A stretch of DNA of 64,000 nucleotides from Bacillota bacterium (GCA_023415205.1 JAEZLR010000038.1:51074-115073); one strand, 5' to 3'; positions 16,832-26,474 are shown, numbered from the stretch's first letter. Numbers and translations: made by a program. The notes: a model not told the origin generated them from the sequence alone.

Positions 16832-17157
16832 GGTAATTGGTTCTCGTATTATTCATCCGATAAGTAGCAAGGATATGTATAAAAATAAAACATGGGTTTA
16901 AGAAGGAGTGGCTGACAATACCAGCTTATGGTATAAAGTTCAGCGACTCCTCTTATTCATTCAAAAGGAACTTTCTATCGAAGTCTTTCCAGCTATTCAT
17001 ACCAGGATATTGATTGATGCACATCGGGAAACCTATCGTTTCATCATGAATAGGAGAAGGATTTTTATGCTCGCCAGTTTACGAGTGATATAATAAAAAG
17101 TGATGTCAAATACTTAATTGGCAAAGAATAGCGATAGGAAAAAGAGGAGGCGATAGG
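16832..17157 (+). other. 326-bp intergenic region, nothing confidently identified
   Basis: AT-rich sequence with a 61-codon GTG-initiated open frame (16908-17093) that shows no domain or credible start. The final bases supply the ribosome binding site GAGGAGG of the methyltransferase at 17158. Confidence 0.3.
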
Positions 17158-17871
17158 ATGACACCCTTTTATACAGCCATTGCCCAATATTATGATGATA
17201 TTTTTCCCACCGGAGATGCTCAGCTACAACTCATTACGGAAACTGTCGGTAAGCCCCCAAAGGATATACTTGATGTAGCCTGTGGAAGCGGAGGATATTC
17301 AAAGAGCCTAAGTGATAGGGGGTATTCCATAACGGCCATTGATTTGGATGCCACAATGGTAGAAAGCCTAAAAGCAAAAGAGGGAAAGATAAACTCCCAG
17401 GTATTGAATATGTTAGAGATCAAGGCTTTGCCTGGGGCCTTTGATTTGATATTTTGTATAGGAAACTCATTGGTGCATCTCAACAGCCTCGAAGAAATAG
17501 CATGGTTTCTAAAGTCGTGCAGGGAAAAGCTGAAGCCTGATGGAAAGATAATTCTCCAGATTATTAACTATGACAGGATACTGGAGAAAGGCATAAAGAA
17601 CCTCCCGGCCATTAAAAATGAAGACAAGCATTTAATCTTTGAAAGGTATTACGCCTATTCACCGGATCAACATAGAATAGACTTTAAGACGATTTTAACC
17701 GTCAAAGAAGAAGTATTGGAAAATCATGTGCTGTTATATCCGGTTCAATCCTCAGAACTAAAAGAAATGCTGGAGGCATCAGGATTTATTCAATCCGCGT
17801 ATTACGGAAGCTTTAAGAAAGAAAAGTATGACCCCAAGGAATCCTATTCATTAGTGATTATTTCTGAATAG
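17158..17871 (+). CDS. class I SAM-dependent methyltransferase
   Basis: A 237-residue protein with the class I methyltransferase fold: motif I ILDVACGSGGYSKSLSDRG, motif II acidic end AIDLDATMV, and FDLIFCIGNSLVHL in the motif IV position. The start ATG follows GAGGAGG. Substrate is unknown; this family includes small-molecule methyltransferases. It sits 69 bp upstream of the ribosome-acting GTPase fusion on the same strand, and could share its transcription. Confidence 0.88.
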   Translation: MTPFYTAIAQYYDDIFPTGDAQLQLITETVGKPPKDILDVACGSGGYSKSLSDRGYSITAIDLDATMVESLKAKEGKINSQVLNMLEIKALPGAFDLIFCIGNSLVHLNSLEEIAWFLKSCREKLKPDGKIILQIINYDRILEKGIKNLPAIKNEDKHLIFERYYAYSPDQHRIDFKTILTVKEEVLENHVLLYPVQSSELKEMLEASGFIQSAYYGSFKKEKYDPKESYSLVIISE

Positions 17872-17940
17872 AAGGGGCTACTTTTTTCATAGACCCATGG
17901 GTTATGATAAATGTACTGACAGCGAAGGACTTTAACGAGG

Positions 17941-20604
17941 ATGATGAAAAAATTAGTCATTGGAATACTGGCACATGTGGATGCAGGTAAGACCACACTA
18001 TCGGAGAGCTTACTTTACTTGAGCGGTAAAATTCGTAAATTTGGAAGGGTGGATAACAAGGATGCCTTTCTGGATAACATGGATTTGGAGAGAGCTAGAG
18101 GGATCACTATTTTTTCAAAGCAAGCCCTGCTTGAAGTGGCTGATTTTAGGATCACTTTACTAGATACCCCGGGCCATGTGGATTTCTCAACTGAAATGGA
18201 GCGAACACTCCAGGTGCTGGATTATGCTCTTCTAGTAATAAGCGGCGCAGATGGCGTGCAAGGCCATACGCAAACCCTATGGCGCTTACTTGCCCACTAC
18301 GGGATACCAGCTTTCATTTTTATCAATAAAATGGATCAAACCGGGACGGATAAAGTAAGGTTGATCCACGAACTTAAGCATAAATTCGGGGATGGATGCA
18401 TCGAATTCGGGCAGGGAGATTCAGAGGATTATCAAGAGCAATTGGCCCTGTGCGACGAAGGTCTGATGCAAGCCTTTTTGGATGGAGGAAGGCTTAACCA
18501 CGCTCAGATTAATGAGGCCATCAAAACCCGCAAGGTATTCCCCTGTTATTTTGGTTCAGCGCTAAAATGTGAGGGTGTTGAAGCTTTAATTCAGGGTCTT
18601 GGAGCACATGCCGTTATCCCTTCCTACCCTTTGTCCTTTGGTGCCAAAATATTCAAGATTACAAGGGATGATCAGGGAAACCGCCTTACACATATGAAAA
18701 TAACAGGCGGAGCTCTCAAGGTGAAAGATGTAATCAAGAACGGGGCTTGGGAGGAAAAGGTCAATCAGATTCGCCTCTATTCGGGACAGAAGTTTGAGGC
18801 GGTCAATGAGGCGGAGGCGGGGACTGTCTGTGCTGTGACAGGGCTCACGCAAACAAAACCGGGGGAGGGCTTGGGTATCGAGAAAGCTTCCCATAAACCC
18901 CTATTGGAGCCTGTCTTGTCCTATCAAATTATTCTTCCCGAAGGCTGCGATCCCCGAGTGATGATGCCCAAGCTTCGCCTGATGGAGGAAGAGGACCCGG
19001 AGCTTCATATCCTATGGGATGAGCAGCTTAAGGAAATCCAAGTTCAAATTATGGGTGAAGTGCAGATTGAAATTCTGCAAAGCCTTATAAAAAGCCGGTT
19101 TGGTATGGATGTCTCCTTTGATTCGGGCAGAATTGTCTATAAAGAGACGATTGCCAATACGGTGGAAGGGGTAGGACATTTTGAGCCCCTGCGACATTAT
19201 GCAGAGGTTCACCTTTTAATGGAGCCTGGAGAGCGGGGAAGTGGCCTTCAGTTCGAAGTGGAATGCAGTGATGATGTATTGGGAAAAAGCTGGAAGAATC
19301 TTGTTTTTGCCCATCTTAGAGAAAAGGTTCATAAAGGCGTGCTCACAGGGTCGGCCATTACAGATATGAAAATTACCCTGGTGTCTGGTCGGGCTCACAA
19401 TAAGCACACAGAGGGCGGGGACTTCCGGGAAGCTACCTACCGTGCTGTGCGTCAGGGCTTAAAGGAAGCAGATTCCCTGTTGCTAGAACCCATTTATGAC
19501 TATAGGCTTGAGCTACCTGAGAATTTGGTGGGCCGGGCCATGACCGACATTGAAAAAATGTATGGGACAAGCCATCTCTCCCATATTGAGCAGGGTATGG
19601 CGGTGCTTGAAGGAAGTGCTCCGGTAGTCACCATGCGAAATTATCAAAAAGAGGTCACAGCCTATACAAAAGGCCATGGGAGACTCTTTTGCAGTCTCAA
19701 AGGGTATGGGCCCTGCCATAACACGCAAGAGGTGATCGCCCTTATGGACTATGACTCTGAGCGGGATGTGGAAAATCCCACAGGGTCTGTGTTCTGTGCT
19801 AATGGCACCGGGTTTTTGGTTAATTGGGATGAAGTTAAGGACTATATGCATCTTGAAAGCTATTTTCAAAAACAGTCGGAACTGTATGAAGAAGTCGCTC
19901 AAAATCCCACACCCGCTTCAGAGGAAAAATGGCTGGCCCCGGAGGAAATTGACCGGATTCTGACTCAGACCTATTATGCCAATCAGGGAAAGAAGAGCGC
20001 TTGGACAAAAAGAAAAACGGCTGCCGAAAGCTATTATAAGCCGACCGATCTCCCGAAAAAAACCATGGAGAAAAAAGACGAATACCTTCTTGTGGATGGC
20101 TATAACATAATCTTCGCTTGGCCTGAGCTTAAGGTACTGGCAGAAGAAAATATGGAAGGCGCGCGCACGAGACTCCTTGATGAGCTCAGTAAATATCAAG
20201 GGGTTCGTCAATGTGAGATCATTGTTGTTTTTGATGCTTATAGGGTTCAGAGGCATCAGGAGGAAATCGTGGATTACCATAATATCCATGGGGTTTTTAC
20301 CCGAGAGGCGCAGACGGCAGACCATTATATTGAGAAGTTTGCCCATGATAACCAGAAGAAATATCAAATTACTGTGGCAACCTCTGATGGCTTACAGCAA
20401 ATGATTATCAGAGGCTCAGGCTGTGCCGTATTATCCGCTCGTGAGCTTAAGGAAGAACTGGATAGGACGAGCGAAAGCGTCATTCAGGCCTTTAAGAATA
20501 ATCAAGCTACAGTTCGCCACAATCTCGAGGAAATGCTGTCCCATGAGACCAAACAACAGATGGAAGCACTCTTTCAAGAGGAAGAGGGGAAGAACTCTCG
20601 ATAA
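17941..20604 (+). CDS. Tet(M)-like translational GTPase fused to a C-terminal NYN (YacP/Rae1-like) domain
   Basis: An 887-residue protein. Residues ~1-240 form a translational GTPase domain: P-loop AHVDAGKTT (11-19), ERARGITI, DTPGHVDF and NKMDQ. EF-G-like domains II-V follow, with the order of Tet(M)/Tet(O) ribosomal protection proteins. From about residue 712 a second module begins, YLLVDGYNIIFAWPEL ... VVFDAYR ... TADHYIEKFA ... VATSDG, an NYN/PIN-like nuclease domain with its acidic residues, as in YacP/Rae1, the ribosome-associated endoribonuclease. Family knowledge suggests ribosome binding plus possible A-site mRNA cleavage. Tetracycline resistance is not implied: the fusion type is chromosomal and the resistance loops cannot be judged here. 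Confidence 0.88.
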   Translation: MMKKLVIGILAHVDAGKTTLSESLLYLSGKIRKFGRVDNKDAFLDNMDLERARGITIFSKQALLEVADFRITLLDTPGHVDFSTEMERTLQVLDYALLVISGADGVQGHTQTLWRLLAHYGIPAFIFINKMDQTGTDKVRLIHELKHKFGDGCIEFGQGDSEDYQEQLALCDEGLMQAFLDGGRLNHAQINEAIKTRKVFPCYFGSALKCEGVEALIQGLGAHAVIPSYPLSFGAKIFKITRDDQGNRLTHMKITGGALKVKDVIKNGAWEEKVNQIRLYSGQKFEAVNEAEAGTVCAVTGLTQTKPGEGLGIEKASHKPLLEPVLSYQIILPEGCDPRVMMPKLRLMEEEDPELHILWDEQLKEIQVQIMGEVQIEILQSLIKSRFGMDVSFDSGRIVYKETIANTVEGVGHFEPLRHYAEVHLLMEPGERGSGLQFEVECSDDVLGKSWKNLVFAHLREKVHKGVLTGSAITDMKITLVSGRAHNKHTEGGDFREATYRAVRQGLKEADSLLLEPIYDYRLELPENLVGRAMTDIEKMYGTSHLSHIEQGMAVLEGSAPVVTMRNYQKEVTAYTKGHGRLFCSLKGYGPCHNTQEVIALMDYDSERDVENPTGSVFCANGTGFLVNWDEVKDYMHLESYFQKQSELYEEVAQNPTPASEEKWLAPEEIDRILTQTYYANQGKKSAWTKRKTAAESYYKPTDLPKKTMEKKDEYLLVDGYNIIFAWPELKVLAEENMEGARTRLLDELSKYQGVRQCEIIVVFDAYRVQRHQEEIVDYHNIHGVFTREAQTADHYIEKFAHDNQKKYQITVATSDGLQQMIIRGSGCAVLSARELKEELDRTSESVIQAFKNNQATVRHNLEEMLSHETKQQMEALFQEEEGKNSR

Positions 20605-20644
20605 CGCTCTTGACAATCCATAGACCGTATAATACCCTATTATA

Positions 20645-20659
20645 GACAGACAGTCGGTC
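20645..20659 (+). promoter_or_regulatory. TetR-type operator before the ABC exporter operon
   Basis: The near-perfect inverted repeat GACAGAC-A-GTCGGTC (one mismatch) ends 11 bp before the TetR start codon. TTGACA (20610) and TATAAT-like hexamers lie just upstream, though their spacing is not ideal. This is the usual position for an autoregulatory TetR operator. Confidence 0.6.
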
Positions 20660-20670
20660 GATAGAAAGCG

Positions 20671-21324
20671 ATGATGAGAATGAGAAGTGTAAAAGTAGCT
20701 GAAGAACGCCGAAATGAGATATTGGACGCCGCCAGTAAGCTTTTCGCCCATAAGGGCTTTGAGGTAACCAGTACAAACGATATTCTAGAAGAAGTTGGTA
20801 TTGCCCGAGGTACGCTGTATTATCACTATAAGTCGAAGGAAGATATAATGGATGCACTCGTCGAGCGCTATAATGCTCGTCTTTTGGGAGCGGCTCATAA
20901 AATCGCTGCAGATAAGAATATTCCCGTCCTCGAGCGCATTGCTCTGGTTATAATGGCGCTTAAATTAGATGGCGAAGGCAGCGTGGAAATTATGAAGCAC
21001 GTTCATGGCCCGAAGAATGCACTGATGCATCAAAAAATACAAAAGATCATTATCAAAGGGGTTACGCCAATACTCACGGGAATAATCCGCGAGGGCAATG
21101 AACAGGGGTTGTTTAATACACCCTATCCGTACGAATGCATGGAGATGATGGTGGCATACACCAGTATTGTTCTTGATGACAATTCAACTGAAATGAGCTG
21201 TGAGGAGGAAGCTTCCCGGCTACAGGCGGCAATTTTCAACATGGAAAGAATGCTAGGCGTCAAGGAAGGATGTTTTGGGGGTATTCTTAAAGTGCTTGGA
21301 AGCCAGAACGGTGGCGGGGGATGA
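20671..21324 (+). CDS. TetR family transcriptional regulator of the ABC exporter
   Basis: A 217-residue regulator with a TetR helix-turn-helix near residues 20-55 (AASKLFAHKGFEVTSTNDIL, then VGIARGTLYYHYKSKEDIM) and a helical C-terminal domain. A 15-bp operator-like palindrome sits directly upstream, implying autorepression. The gene is followed on the same strand by an FtsX-type permease and its ATPase, which it probably controls. Two ATG codons in tandem (20671 and 20674) are possible starts; no strong ribosome binding site is seen. Confidence 0.9.
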   Translation: MMRMRSVKVAEERRNEILDAASKLFAHKGFEVTSTNDILEEVGIARGTLYYHYKSKEDIMDALVERYNARLLGAAHKIAADKNIPVLERIALVIMALKLDGEGSVEIMKHVHGPKNALMHQKIQKIIIKGVTPILTGIIREGNEQGLFNTPYPYECMEMMVAYTSIVLDDNSTEMSCEEEASRLQAAIFNMERMLGVKEGCFGGILKVLGSQNGGGG

Positions 21325-21362
21325 TAAAAAATGGCAAAAAAGCTTGAAAGCAGAGTGAGTAT

Positions 21363-23681
21363 ATGTATGGTAGATTAATCCGTAATGATATGGCTAAAAG
21401 TAAGCTGATAACCGTAACGACAATGGCCTTTATCGCGGCTGCGGCTACATTGGTTTTTCTTGCGACAGCCATTGTTATCAATTTATGGGGTGCGATTGAT
21501 ACGCTGATGACCCAGGCCAAAACCCCCCACTTTATGCAGATGCATTCTGGGGTCATTGACCACGAGAGGCTAGAGGCTTTCGCAGAACAGAATGATTATG
21601 TCAATGCGTTTCAGGTGCTTGAATTCCTCAATGTCGAGGGTTCAGAAATCATTATGGGTGAGAATTCGCTTGCAGATAGTGTTCAGGATAATGGCTTATC
21701 CATGCAAAGCGGAAAATTCGATTTTCTCCTTGATCTTGAGGGGAACATTATCAATGCTAAAAAAGGAGAGCTATATGTCCCCCTTTGCTATATGAAGGAC
21801 GGTACCGCCAAGGTGGGTGACAGAGCAATCCTCTGTGGAAAAGAATTTATCGTTGCAGGGTTCCTACGGGATTCACAGATGAATTCCACACTCTCCTCTT
21901 CGAAGCGTTTTCTTGTGAGTGAAACGGATTACGTTGAGATAAAAGATTATGGCAGCATAGAGTATTTAGTGGAGTTCAGATTGAAGGAACTGTCTTCGCT
22001 GGGAGCCTTTGAAGCCGCGTATATATCCGCAGGTCTTGAGGCTAACGGCCCCACCATTACATACCCTCTTTTCAAAGTCATCAATGCCATTTCTGATGGG
22101 CTGATGATTGGTGTCATACTTCTTGTCAGTGTTCTTGTGGTTGCCATCGCATTAATGTGTATACGCTTTACGCTTCTGGCAAAGATTGAGGAGGACTACC
22201 GAGAAATCGGTGTTATGAAAGCCATAGGGCTACGTGTTGCCGACATAAAGAAAATATATCTTACAAAATATATGGTTGTTGCGGCAGTGGGATGTGTTCT
22301 TGGATTTTCTCTGGCCTTTGCTTTCAGAGGTGTGCTTCTTCAAAATATACGGCTTTATATGGGTGAAAGCGGCAATGCTCCTTGGGGAACGTTTTTTGGA
22401 GCCTTGGGTGTACTCCTCGTATTCTTTGTGATTACTGCCTATGTAAGTGGCGTGTTGAAACGCTTCAGAAGGATATCTGCTGCAGAAGCCCTTCGCTTAG
22501 GCTCTTCCAATGAGAAATCAACGGGCTCCAGGCATTTTTGCCTGAGTAGAAACAATTTCCTTAATATTAATCTTTTTCTCGGAGTTAAGGATGTTCTTGC
22601 AAGGAAGAGATTATACGGCACAATGCTTGTGGTATTGGTACTCTCTGCTTTTATCATCATCGTACCGCTAAACCTTTACAATACCCTCTCCTCCGAAAGC
22701 TTTATTGAATATATGGGCATTGGAAAGAGCGATATTCTCATCGACATTCAGCAGACGGATCATCTATCCGAAAAAGCAGATGCGATTGAAAGAATGATGG
22801 CAAGCGATAACGACATATCAAAATATGCCGTACTTACAAGCAAAGCTTTCAAAATAAAAAAAGCGGATGGATCAGAGGAAAATATAAAAATCCAGCTGGG
22901 GGATCATTCGGTATTTCCCATTAAATATTCAGAGGGAAGGGCTCCTGCTTCAGAAGACGAAATTGCCCTTTCGGTGATAAACGCCGATGAACTGGGGTGC
23001 AAGGTAGGAGATGTCCTTATTATCGTGGCGCAGGGAAGGGAGAGAAACCTTACGGTTTGTGGAATTTATTCCGACATTACCAACGGTGGAAAAACAGCAA
23101 AGGCTGCTTTTGATGACGATTCTTCAAGTATTATGTGGTGTAGCATCAGTATGGAGCTTTCGGATAAGACCCTTATTGGAAGCAAACTATCAGCTTTTTC
23201 ACGAGAATTTTCTTATGCAAAGATAATGGATATTGGTGGCTATTCTCAGCAAACCTTCGGCCCTACCATAAGCTCCATTGGGTTGGCCTGTTTTGTGGCA
23301 ATTGCTATTGCGCTTATCCTTTCGGTGCTAGTTACGCTTTTGTTTATGAAGATGCTTGTGGCTAAAGATAGCTATCCTATTGCCATTATGAAATCCCTTG
23401 GCTTTACTCACTCAGACATTAGATTGCAATATGTTTCACGTTCAGTATTTGTTCTAGTGGTTGGATTTGTCTTGGGTACGCTTCTTGCAAACACTCTCGG
23501 AGAATCAATTGCCGGTATGATTTTCACGTCCTTTGGCGCAGCATCGTTTAAATTCGAGATCAATGGCCCTGTGGCCTATTTTGTCTGTCCCTTAATGATG
23601 GCATGTTCGGTGTTTGTTGCAACATTGATAGGTACATCGAGCGCAGGAAGAATAAAACTATCAGAGAACATAAAGGAGTAG
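21363..23681 (+). CDS. FtsX-family ABC transporter permease
   Basis: A 772-residue permease with two FtsX domains. The N-terminal helix (residues ~18-40) is followed by a large extracytoplasmic region, three helices (~245-365) with the cytoplasmic IGVMKAIGLRVADIKKIYL coupling segment, another helix near 420, a second extracytoplasmic domain and three final helices with IAIMKSLGFTHSDIRLQY. This is the MacB/BceB-like arrangement for export or lipid/antibiotic handling. The ATPase begins 3 bp downstream, giving a complete two-gene transporter under the TetR gene upstream. Confidence 0.9.
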   Translation: MYGRLIRNDMAKSKLITVTTMAFIAAAATLVFLATAIVINLWGAIDTLMTQAKTPHFMQMHSGVIDHERLEAFAEQNDYVNAFQVLEFLNVEGSEIIMGENSLADSVQDNGLSMQSGKFDFLLDLEGNIINAKKGELYVPLCYMKDGTAKVGDRAILCGKEFIVAGFLRDSQMNSTLSSSKRFLVSETDYVEIKDYGSIEYLVEFRLKELSSLGAFEAAYISAGLEANGPTITYPLFKVINAISDGLMIGVILLVSVLVVAIALMCIRFTLLAKIEEDYREIGVMKAIGLRVADIKKIYLTKYMVVAAVGCVLGFSLAFAFRGVLLQNIRLYMGESGNAPWGTFFGALGVLLVFFVITAYVSGVLKRFRRISAAEALRLGSSNEKSTGSRHFCLSRNNFLNINLFLGVKDVLARKRLYGTMLVVLVLSAFIIIVPLNLYNTLSSESFIEYMGIGKSDILIDIQQTDHLSEKADAIERMMASDNDISKYAVLTSKAFKIKKADGSEENIKIQLGDHSVFPIKYSEGRAPASEDEIALSVINADELGCKVGDVLIIVAQGRERNLTVCGIYSDITNGGKTAKAAFDDDSSSIMWCSISMELSDKTLIGSKLSAFSREFSYAKIMDIGGYSQQTFGPTISSIGLACFVAIAIALILSVLVTLLFMKMLVAKDSYPIAIMKSLGFTHSDIRLQYVSRSVFVLVVGFVLGTLLANTLGESIAGMIFTSFGAASFKFEINGPVAYFVCPLMMACSVFVATLIGTSSAGRIKLSENIKE

Positions 23682-23684
23682 GAT

Positions 23685-24443
23685 ATGACGAATATAATTG
23701 TTGGTGAAAATATTGTAAAGGCATTCGGTGAGGGCGAAGAAAAGCGCAAGGTTCTCGACCATGTGTCTGTCAGAATAGACGAGGGCGAATTCATCTCTAT
23801 TATGGGTCCTTCAGGCTCAGGGAAAACAACGCTGATGTTTGCTTTAAGTGGCATGGATGGCATAGACGGTGGAAAGGTTACCTTTAAAGATAGGGATTTG
23901 TCCAAGCTTAATGAAACAGAAATCTCAGATTTACGCAGAAACGAAATGGGATTTATTTTTCAGCAGCCAACCTTGCTCAAAAACTTAAATATCCTCGACA
24001 ATATCATCCTCCCATCTATGCGCAATAAAAAGGAAAATGGTGAAAAAATAACACAAAGGGCAAGAGCCCTTATGAAGAAGATGGGCATTGAGGAGTTGGA
24101 AAAGCGCGACATAACACAGGTTTCAGGTGGTCAGCTACAACGTGCAGGTGTTTGTCGTGCGCTGATGAGCCAACCCAAAATTATCTTCGGTGACGAGCCC
24201 ACCGGTGCCCTTAACTCAAAATCAGCAGAGGAGATTATGGAGATACTCTCCGACATCGTCCAGGAGGGCACTGCTGTCATGCTTGTCACCCACGATGCAA
24301 AGGTAGCGGCAAGGACAGAGCACATACTGTTTATGCGTGATGGAAAAATCGTTAGTGACTTACGGTTTCCTAAGTTTATGAGCACTGATATGGACGAGAG
24401 GTTAAAAAAAGTTACTGAAAAAATGAGAGAAGTAGGGATATGA
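23685..24443 (+). CDS. ABC transporter ATP-binding protein (LolD/MacB type)
   Basis: A 252-residue ATPase with Walker A GPSGSGKTT, Q-loop FIFQQPTLL, signature VSGGQLQRAGV, Walker B IIFGDEPTGALN and switch His in VTHD. The GDEPTGAL form is typical of ATPases that pair with FtsX permeases. It starts 3 bp after the permease stop and presumably energises that permease. Confidence 0.94.
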   Translation: MTNIIVGENIVKAFGEGEEKRKVLDHVSVRIDEGEFISIMGPSGSGKTTLMFALSGMDGIDGGKVTFKDRDLSKLNETEISDLRRNEMGFIFQQPTLLKNLNILDNIILPSMRNKKENGEKITQRARALMKKMGIEELEKRDITQVSGGQLQRAGVCRALMSQPKIIFGDEPTGALNSKSAEEIMEILSDIVQEGTAVMLVTHDAKVAARTEHILFMRDGKIVSDLRFPKFMSTDMDERLKKVTEKMREVGI

Positions 24444-24517
24444 TATCCTGGATATCACCCTTGATAGTGCCATAGGACTTTTATACTATCCGTTATCAGT
24501 ATTGATTCCTATTACCA

Positions 24518-24546
24518 TTGACCAAACCTTTATTTTCTGGGATAAT
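24518..24546 (+). promoter_or_regulatory. catalase promoter
   Basis: TTGACC (24518-24523), a 17-bp spacer and GATAAT (24541-24546) sit about 40 bp before the catalase ATG. I could not find a convincing PerR box (TTATAATnATTATAA) overlapping it, although the spacer and -10 contain TTATTTTCTGGGATAA. Confidence 0.55.
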
Positions 24547-24584
24547 GAATGGGTCAACAATACTTTTTATAGGGAGGACAAAGC

Positions 24585-26087
24585 ATGAGCGATTTTAAAA
24601 AGCTTACCAATGAAGTGGGGGCACCGGTTGCCGACAATGAAAATTCCATAACCGCAGGCCCACGCGGTCCGGTTGTTATGCAGGATGTTTGGCTTATGGA
24701 AAAGATGGCTCACTTCAACAGGGAGGTCATTCCGGAACGGCGCATGCACGCCAAGGGCTGGGGTGCTTATGGTAAATTCACCGTGACCCACGATATATCA
24801 CAGTATACCAAGGCTAAAGTATTACAGCCCGGTAAAGAGACTGAGGTATTCATCCGTTTTTCAACTGTAGCCGGTGAGCGTGGTGCTGCCGATTGTGAGC
24901 GTGACATTCGCGGTGTGGCTGTAAAGTTTTACACAGAGGAAGGAAACTGGGATCTGGTTGGCAATAACACCCCTACTTTCTTCATCCGTGATGTTCATAA
25001 TTTTTCTGACCTAAACCGTGCCGTCAAGCGTGACCCGTACACAGGCCGTCGTTCGGCACAGAATAACTGGGATTTCTGGACCCTTCTTCCCGAGTGCTTC
25101 CATCAGATTACCGTCGTTATGAGTGACCGAGGTATTCCCGCATCTTTCCGTCATATGCATTTCTTTGGAGAACACACCTTCTCGTTCTATAACGAAAAGA
25201 ATGAACGCGTATGGTGTAAATTCCATTTTAAAACCCAGCAGGGTATTAAGAACTTGTCCAATGAGGAAGCTGCAAAAATCAACGGTATGGACCGAGAATA
25301 TCACGGAAAGGATCTTTTTGATGCCATTGAACGGGGGGATTTTCCCAGATGGAACATGTATGTGCAAATTATGACAGAAGAGCAGGCTAAAAAGCACTAT
25401 GAGAATCCCTTTGATATCACAAAGATCTGGCGTAAAAAGGAGTTCCCTTTAATCCCAGTAGGTGTATTGGAGCTTAACCGTAATCCAGAGAACTACTTTG
25501 CAGAGGTGGAGCAGGCTGCTTTCTCTCCAGCCCATGTAGTACCCGGCATCGGCTTTTCACCCGATCGTTTTCTGCAAGGACGTCTGTTTGCCTATGGTGA
25601 CGCTCAACGCTATCGCTTGGGTGTCAATCATCATTTGATTCCGGTAAACCGCGCCAAGTGCGAGGTTAATTCATACCATCGGGATGGTGCCATGCGCGTA
25701 GATGGTAACTATGGTGGAACCCCTGCTTATTCACCCAACAGCTATGGCGTTTGGGCAGCCCAGCCCGAAGTAATGGAACCGCCTCTGGATCTAGAAGGTG
25801 CCATGTATCGCTATGATCCCAAGGAAGACCCTACCGATGACTGTTTCCGGGCAGGCGGAGACCTCTGGCGTATTCTGACCGAGGATAAAAAGCAGATACT
25901 GATTGACAATACGGCTGTTGATATTGCCCCCTGTACTGAGAATATTAAATATCGTCATGCTGTGCATTGCTACCTTGCCGATCATGAATATGGTGAGCGC
26001 TTTGCTAAGGCTGCAGGCTTAGATCTTGAAAAGGTTAAGGAGTTATCAAAGCTTGACAACAAGGGCTTGATTGAAGCGACGACATGA
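24585..26087 (+). CDS. katA: heme catalase (monofunctional, small-subunit)
   Basis: A 500-residue catalase that disproportionates hydrogen peroxide. Distal His55 lies in RRMHAKGWGAYG, Asn128 in VGNNTPTFFIRD, and the proximal heme Tyr337 in RLFAYGDAQRYRLG. FSTVAGERGAADCERDIRG is also diagnostic. Length and lack of a flavodoxin-like C-terminal domain place it in the small-subunit class. ATG follows GGGAGG. Its stop overlaps the start of the Fur-family regulator by 4 bp (ATGA), so enzyme and regulator are translationally coupled. Confidence 0.97.
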   Translation: MSDFKKLTNEVGAPVADNENSITAGPRGPVVMQDVWLMEKMAHFNREVIPERRMHAKGWGAYGKFTVTHDISQYTKAKVLQPGKETEVFIRFSTVAGERGAADCERDIRGVAVKFYTEEGNWDLVGNNTPTFFIRDVHNFSDLNRAVKRDPYTGRRSAQNNWDFWTLLPECFHQITVVMSDRGIPASFRHMHFFGEHTFSFYNEKNERVWCKFHFKTQQGIKNLSNEEAAKINGMDREYHGKDLFDAIERGDFPRWNMYVQIMTEEQAKKHYENPFDITKIWRKKEFPLIPVGVLELNRNPENYFAEVEQAAFSPAHVVPGIGFSPDRFLQGRLFAYGDAQRYRLGVNHHLIPVNRAKCEVNSYHRDGAMRVDGNYGGTPAYSPNSYGVWAAQPEVMEPPLDLEGAMYRYDPKEDPTDDCFRAGGDLWRILTEDKKQILIDNTAVDIAPCTENIKYRHAVHCYLADHEYGERFAKAAGLDLEKVKELSKLDNKGLIEATT

Positions 26088-26461
26088 ATCAGACAAGGAA
26101 CACGCAGCAAAGAAGGTTGATCATAAGCATCCTTGAAAACAACCCTACCCATCCGACTGCAGATGAAATTTATGAAATAGCGCGCCAAAGAGAACCACGA
26201 ATCAGTCGAGGAACAGTCTATAGAAATCTGAATCTGCTTTCTGATAGGGGACAGGTCTATCGCATGACCATGCCGGACGGCCCGGACCATTATGATTATG
26301 CCATAGAAAATCATTACCATTTTTTCTGCCGAAAATGCCTTAGGGTTGCGGACGCTGCGCTACCTTATAATGCGACACTTAATCAAACCAGTCTTCCAGG
26401 CTACCATACCGAATGGCACCGACTCCTTCTAGTGGGTCTGTGTCCTGAGTGTAGTAGCTGA
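26084..26461 (+). CDS. perR: PerR/Fur family peroxide-responsive repressor
   Basis: A 125-residue Fur-family regulator. The N-terminal winged helix includes TADEIYEIARQREPRISRGTVYRNL. The structural zinc site is formed by CRKC (Cys82, Cys85) and CPEC (Cys120, Cys123); His-rich DHYDYAIENHYHF supplies regulatory metal ligands. It is coupled to catalase by the ATGA overlap, which supports PerR rather than Fur or Zur. The usual metal ligand set cannot be verified by eye. Confidence 0.88.
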   Translation: MNQTRNTQQRRLIISILENNPTHPTADEIYEIARQREPRISRGTVYRNLNLLSDRGQVYRMTMPDGPDHYDYAIENHYHFFCRKCLRVADAALPYNATLNQTSLPGYHTEWHRLLLVGLCPECSS

Positions 26462-26474
26462 TTTACACAAAATG

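Noticed and set aside
16908..17093. 61-codon GTG-initiated open frame
   Set aside because: No domain, signal or conserved feature; protein looks random.
17941..20604. Tetracycline resistance gene
   Set aside because: The GTPase core is Tet(M)-like, but the C-terminal NYN fusion and chromosomal setting make resistance an unsupported claim.
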